A stretch of DNA of 64,000 nucleotides from an uncultured Coprococcus sp. (GTDB lineage Bacteria > Bacillota > Clostridia > Lachnospirales > Lachnospiraceae): NCBI GenBank assembly GCA_934277375.1, contig CAKQTZ010000003.1, forward strand, positions 124,001 through 188,000, written 5' to 3'. The position numbers were made by a program, and so were the translations under genes. Each line of letters opens with the position of its first letter. Position 1 is the stretch's first letter. The notes beneath the pieces are model-generated. The model searched no databases. It was not told the origin of the DNA and saw nothing but the letters and a program-made list of their open reading frames with translations. Of this stretch, positions 61,479-64,000 are shown in pieces.

Positions 61479-62270
61479 ATGTGTGAAGTTATAGTTGTTA
61501 CATCAGGAAAGGGTGGGGTTGGAAAGACCACCACTTCGGCAAATATAGGTACAGGGCTGGCTGCTCTTGGTAACAAGGTCGTTATGATAGATACCGATAT
61601 AGGGCTTAGGAATCTTGATGTTGTTTTAGGTCTTGAAAATAGAATCGTATATAATCTTATAGATGTGATCGAAGGAAACTGCAGGTATAAGCAGGCACTT
61701 ATCAAGGACAGGACCTATAATAATCTGTTCCTGCTTCCCTGTGCCCAGACCAGGGACAAAACATCTGTATCACCAGAACAGATCATCAAACTCATAGATG
61801 AGATAAGGGAGGAATACGATTACATAATAATAGACTGCCCTGCTGGTATAGAACAGGGATTCAAAAATGCGATCGCGGCGGCAGACAGAGCAGTGATCGT
61901 CACGACCCCTGAGGTTTCAGCTATAAGAGATGCGGACAGGATCATAGGACTCCTGGATGCCTATGGAATAGAAAAACAGCATCTTATAATAAACAGGATA
62001 AGATATGATATGGTGAAAAAAGGCAACATGATGTCGGCTGCTGATGTTGTGGACATCCTGGCCGTTGATCTGCTTGGTGTTATTGCTGATGATGAGGATA
62101 TCGTCATATCAACCAATAAAGGTGAACCAGTGGTGAGTGGACATTCAAGATCTGGACAGGCTTATATGAGTATTTGCAGAAAGATCATTGATGACTCCCT
62201 CGAGGTTGAAGACTTTTATGGCAATAAAAGTCGTTCACTGCGCTCGATATTCAGGCGTAAAAGAGCGTAG
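61479..62270 (+). CDS. minD: Septum site-determining ATPase MinD
   Basis: A membrane-cycling ATPase that positions MinC. The 263-residue protein has the deviant Walker A TSGKGGVGKTTTSANIG (residues about 7-23), DTDIGLRNLDVVLGL, IIIDCPAGIEQGF and the C-terminal amphipathic membrane-targeting helix (SLRSIFRRKRA). It has a perfect TTAGGAGGA site. MinE follows, so this species uses the oscillating Min form rather than DivIVA alone. Confidence 0.97.
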   Translation: MCEVIVVTSGKGGVGKTTTSANIGTGLAALGNKVVMIDTDIGLRNLDVVLGLENRIVYNLIDVIEGNCRYKQALIKDRTYNNLFLLPCAQTRDKTSVSPEQIIKLIDEIREEYDYIIIDCPAGIEQGFKNAIAAADRAVIVTTPEVSAIRDADRIIGLLDAYGIEKQHLIINRIRYDMVKKGNMMSAADVVDILAVDLLGVIADDEDIVISTNKGEPVVSGHSRSGQAYMSICRKIIDDSLEVEDFYGNKSRSLRSIFRRKRA

Positions 62271-62282
62271 AGGGGGAAACGT

Positions 62283-62600
62283 ATGAACAGTAAACTTTAT
62301 ATGTATAATACAAGCAGTTACGCTAAAGAAAGGCTTGTCAATATGCTTGCTTCTGACAGGATTGGATGCAATCCAGATTTTCTGGACGATATGAGGCATA
62401 CAATAAAACAGGAAATTGACAGATATGTCGATGTACAAGAGACCGATATAGACATTAAAGTTAAGGAGAAGATGCTAATAGCGTATATTCCCCTCGTCAA
62501 TGAGAGAATATGCGATATAGGCAGAACAACAGGACAAGGATCAGTGAATTATGAAGCTATGGAAGAAAGAACAACTGAACTTAAAACAATTCAGTCTTAA
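62283..62600 (+). CDS. minE: Cell division topological specificity factor MinE
   Basis: Drives MinD off the membrane, keeping the division inhibitor away from mid-cell. The 105-residue protein has KERLVNMLASDRIGCNPDFL (MinD-stimulating helix region), then IKQEIDRYVDV and DIDIKVKEKMLIAYIPL, which match the topological-specificity domain. The C-terminal 20 residues are extra and overlap the rodA start by 50 bases in another frame. Confidence 0.9.
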   Translation: MNSKLYMYNTSSYAKERLVNMLASDRIGCNPDFLDDMRHTIKQEIDRYVDVQETDIDIKVKEKMLIAYIPLVNERICDIGRTTGQGSVNYEAMEERTTELKTIQS

Positions 62601-63714
62601 TCAGGATGAAAAAAAATACAATATACTGGATTATAATTTCAAGCTGTTATTGCTTGTGATTGCCGCCATTGCTATGGGAACAATAATCATAGTGAGTGTT
62701 GACGAGACACGACTTACAAAACAGCTCATAGGTGCAGGCGTGTGCATCCTTGGAATGATCATAGTATCGCTTATAGATTATAATTTTATATGTAAATATT
62801 ATATGGTGTTATATATTGCTAATATAGTACTGTTAGGACTCATCCTGGTTATTGGATCAGGTTCAGATTCGCATGGTGCAAGCAGATGGTTTGCTATATC
62901 GGATTCATTTACTATACAGCCATCAGAGTTTTCTAAGATCATACTTATCATATGTGTTGCTGTATTCCTTGAAAAACATTCAGATGATTTGAATACGTTG
63001 AAAACGCTGCTGAAACTTGCAGCTTTTCTGGCTGTTCCGATCGGTCTGATATTTGCTGAGCCTGATCTGTCGACGACAATATGTCTGTGCGCAACTTTAT
63101 TTATGATAATATTCGTAGCAGGACTGAGCTTGAAGCTCATAGGCATAGTGGTTCTTATACTGATACCATGTTTTGGCGGATTCTACTGGTACATACAGAA
63201 TGATAACTTGCCGCAGATACTTACAGAATATCAGCGCAATAGAATACTTGGACATATAAGTGGAAGCGGAGATACTCAGGATCAGCAGAACAATTCGATC
63301 ATGGCCATAGGTTCAGGTCAGCTTACCGGTAAAGGAATTAACAGTTCCGATGTTGCCACCGTTAAGGATACAAATCTTATATCTGAACAGCAGACTGATT
63401 TCATTTTTTCTGCAGTTGGAGAGGAATTGGGATTTATCGGAAGCGTTATTATTATTGCAATTTTACTACTCATAGTGTTACAATGTATTAGGATTGCTAG
63501 GCGATCTGGAGATAAAAGGGGAATGTATATAGCTACAGGTATGGCAGCTCTGGTGAGCATCCAGTCATTTATAAATATTGGTGTTGCCACGTCCATACTT
63601 CCAAATACAGGATTACCATTACCGTTTATAAGTTACGGCCTGAGTTCTCTGGTGAGTTTGTGTGCCGGAATGGGAATGGTATTGAATGTAAATTTGCAAA
63701 AGAAAAAGTATTAG
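62551..63714 (+). CDS. rodA: Rod shape-determining SEDS protein RodA
   Basis: A peptidoglycan polymerase of cell elongation, partner of the PBP2 encoded upstream. The 387-residue protein has about ten membrane segments, with [20 protein letters not shown], the loop signature [18 protein letters not shown] (residues about 280-297) and [15 protein letters not shown]. No better start was found than ATG 62551, which lies inside minE and has a poor ribosome site, so translation probably depends on minE. Confidence 0.94.
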   Translation: MKLWKKEQLNLKQFSLNQDEKKYNILDYNFKLLLLVIAAIAMGTIIIVSVDETRLTKQLIGAGVCILGMIIVSLIDYNFICKYYMVLYIANIVLLGLILVIGSGSDSHGASRWFAISDSFTIQPSEFSKIILIICVAVFLEKHSDDLNTLKTLLKLAAFLAVPIGLIFAEPDLSTTICLCATLFMIIFVAGLSLKLIGIVVLILIPCFGGFYWYIQNDNLPQILTEYQRNRILGHISGSGDTQDQQNNSIMAIGSGQLTGKGINSSDVATVKDTNLISEQQTDFIFSAVGEELGFIGSVIIIAILLLIVLQCIRIARRSGDKRGMYIATGMAALVSIQSFINIGVATSILPNTGLPLPFISYGLSSLVSLCAGMGMVLNVNLQKKKY

Positions 63715-63724
63715 GAGGATTTTC

Positions 63725-64000
63725 ATGAATATTGGTTTGATAGCGCATGATGCTAAGAAAAAACTGATGCAGAATTTCTGTATTGCATATAGAGGTATTC
63801 TTAATAAACACGAACTTTATGCTACAGGCACTACAGGAAGGCTTATTGAGGAGGTAACAAATCTTTCCGTTCATAAGTATATAGCAGGACATCTTGGAGG
63901 TGAACAGCAGCTTGGTTCTCAGATAGAGAATAATGATATTGATATGGTCATTTTTCTTAGAGATCCATTACATCCTAAGAACCATGAGCCAGATATTAAT
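63725..64000 (+). CDS. mgsA: Methylglyoxal synthase (3' end outside window)
   Basis: Converts dihydroxyacetone phosphate to methylglyoxal, a bypass of lower glycolysis. The first 92 residues are present and open to the window edge: [17 protein letters not shown], the phosphate loop [18 protein letters not shown] and the active-site Asp region [24 protein letters not shown]-type site precedes the ATG. It follows rodA by 10 bases, an order common in Clostridia. Confidence 0.95.
   Translation, partial: MNIGLIAHDAKKKLMQNFCIAYRGILNKHELYATGTTGRLIEEVTNLSVHKYIAGHLGGEQQLGSQIENNDIDMVIFLRDPLHPKNHEPDIN

Overview
The window looks like one contiguous piece of chromosome from a low-to-moderate GC Gram-positive anaerobe, most likely a member of the Lachnospiraceae (Clostridia). 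The pointers are sporulation genes (sigE, a SpoIIGA-like protease, yqfC, yqfD), strong AGGAGG-type ribosome binding sites, a ferrous-iron feoA-feoA-feoB cluster, a ZTP riboswitch in front of a split purine module with an archaeal-type (PurO) IMP cyclohydrolase, and HisZ-dependent short-form HisG. No phage, insertion sequence, CRISPR array or plasmid gene was seen. Genus assignment is inference. Almost every gene is on the + strand; the exceptions are spoIIGA-sigE and a DtxR-type regulator.

Layout. 1-7.2 kb: end of ruvA, ruvB, zapA, a U32 peptidase-like protein, then a SEDS (FtsW/RodA) gene whose 3' end overlaps a penicillin-binding protein gene by about 180 bases. 7.3-9.2 kb: NUDIX hydrolase, class B sortase, tRNA-Leu(CAA), and a 73-residue unknown. 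9.2-12.4 kb: sigE and a SpoIIGA that has only the protease half (- strand), a short region with DnaA-box-like repeats, and a Csp-like subtilase. 12.4-14.1 kb: phosphatidylserine synthase and decarboxylase. 14.1-18.2 kb: a DtxR-type repressor divergent from feoA1-feoA2-feoB-small Cys-rich protein, with two matching palindromic operators and a folded feoB leader. 18.4-19.6 kb: BspA-like leucine-rich-repeat surface protein. 19.6-21.9 kb: ZTP riboswitch, purO, AICAR transformylase.

22-28 kb: TPR membrane protein, small alarmone synthetase, rRNA m5C methyltransferase, short-chain dehydrogenase, membrane protein, RluD-type pseudouridine synthase and RecU. 28.1-36.2 kb: a consensus promoter and folded leader ahead of hisZ-hisG-hisD-hisB and a HisF-like/HisI/HisE fusion, running into alaS. 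36.2-40.8 kb: rpsU, yqfC-yqfD-phoH-ybeY and a DUF3048 lipoprotein. 40.9-46 kb: a BofC-like candidate, two flavoproteins, a PUA-less glutamate 5-kinase, DUF896, 5-formyl-THF cyclo-ligase. 46-55.6 kb: patatin-like lipase, miaB-mutS-mutL-miaA, and a PLP enzyme. 55.7-64 kb: radC-mreC-mreD-PBP2-minC-minD-minE-rodA-mgsA, the classic shape and septum-placement cluster.

The window is mostly housekeeping. The parts that depart from textbook form are the membrane-domain-less SpoIIGA, the HisF-like barrel fused to HisIE, the dual-operator feo locus with a folded leader and an acidic FeoB loop, the 240-residue insertion in PBP2, the unexplained his and rpsU leaders, and the long SEDS/PBP gene overlap.
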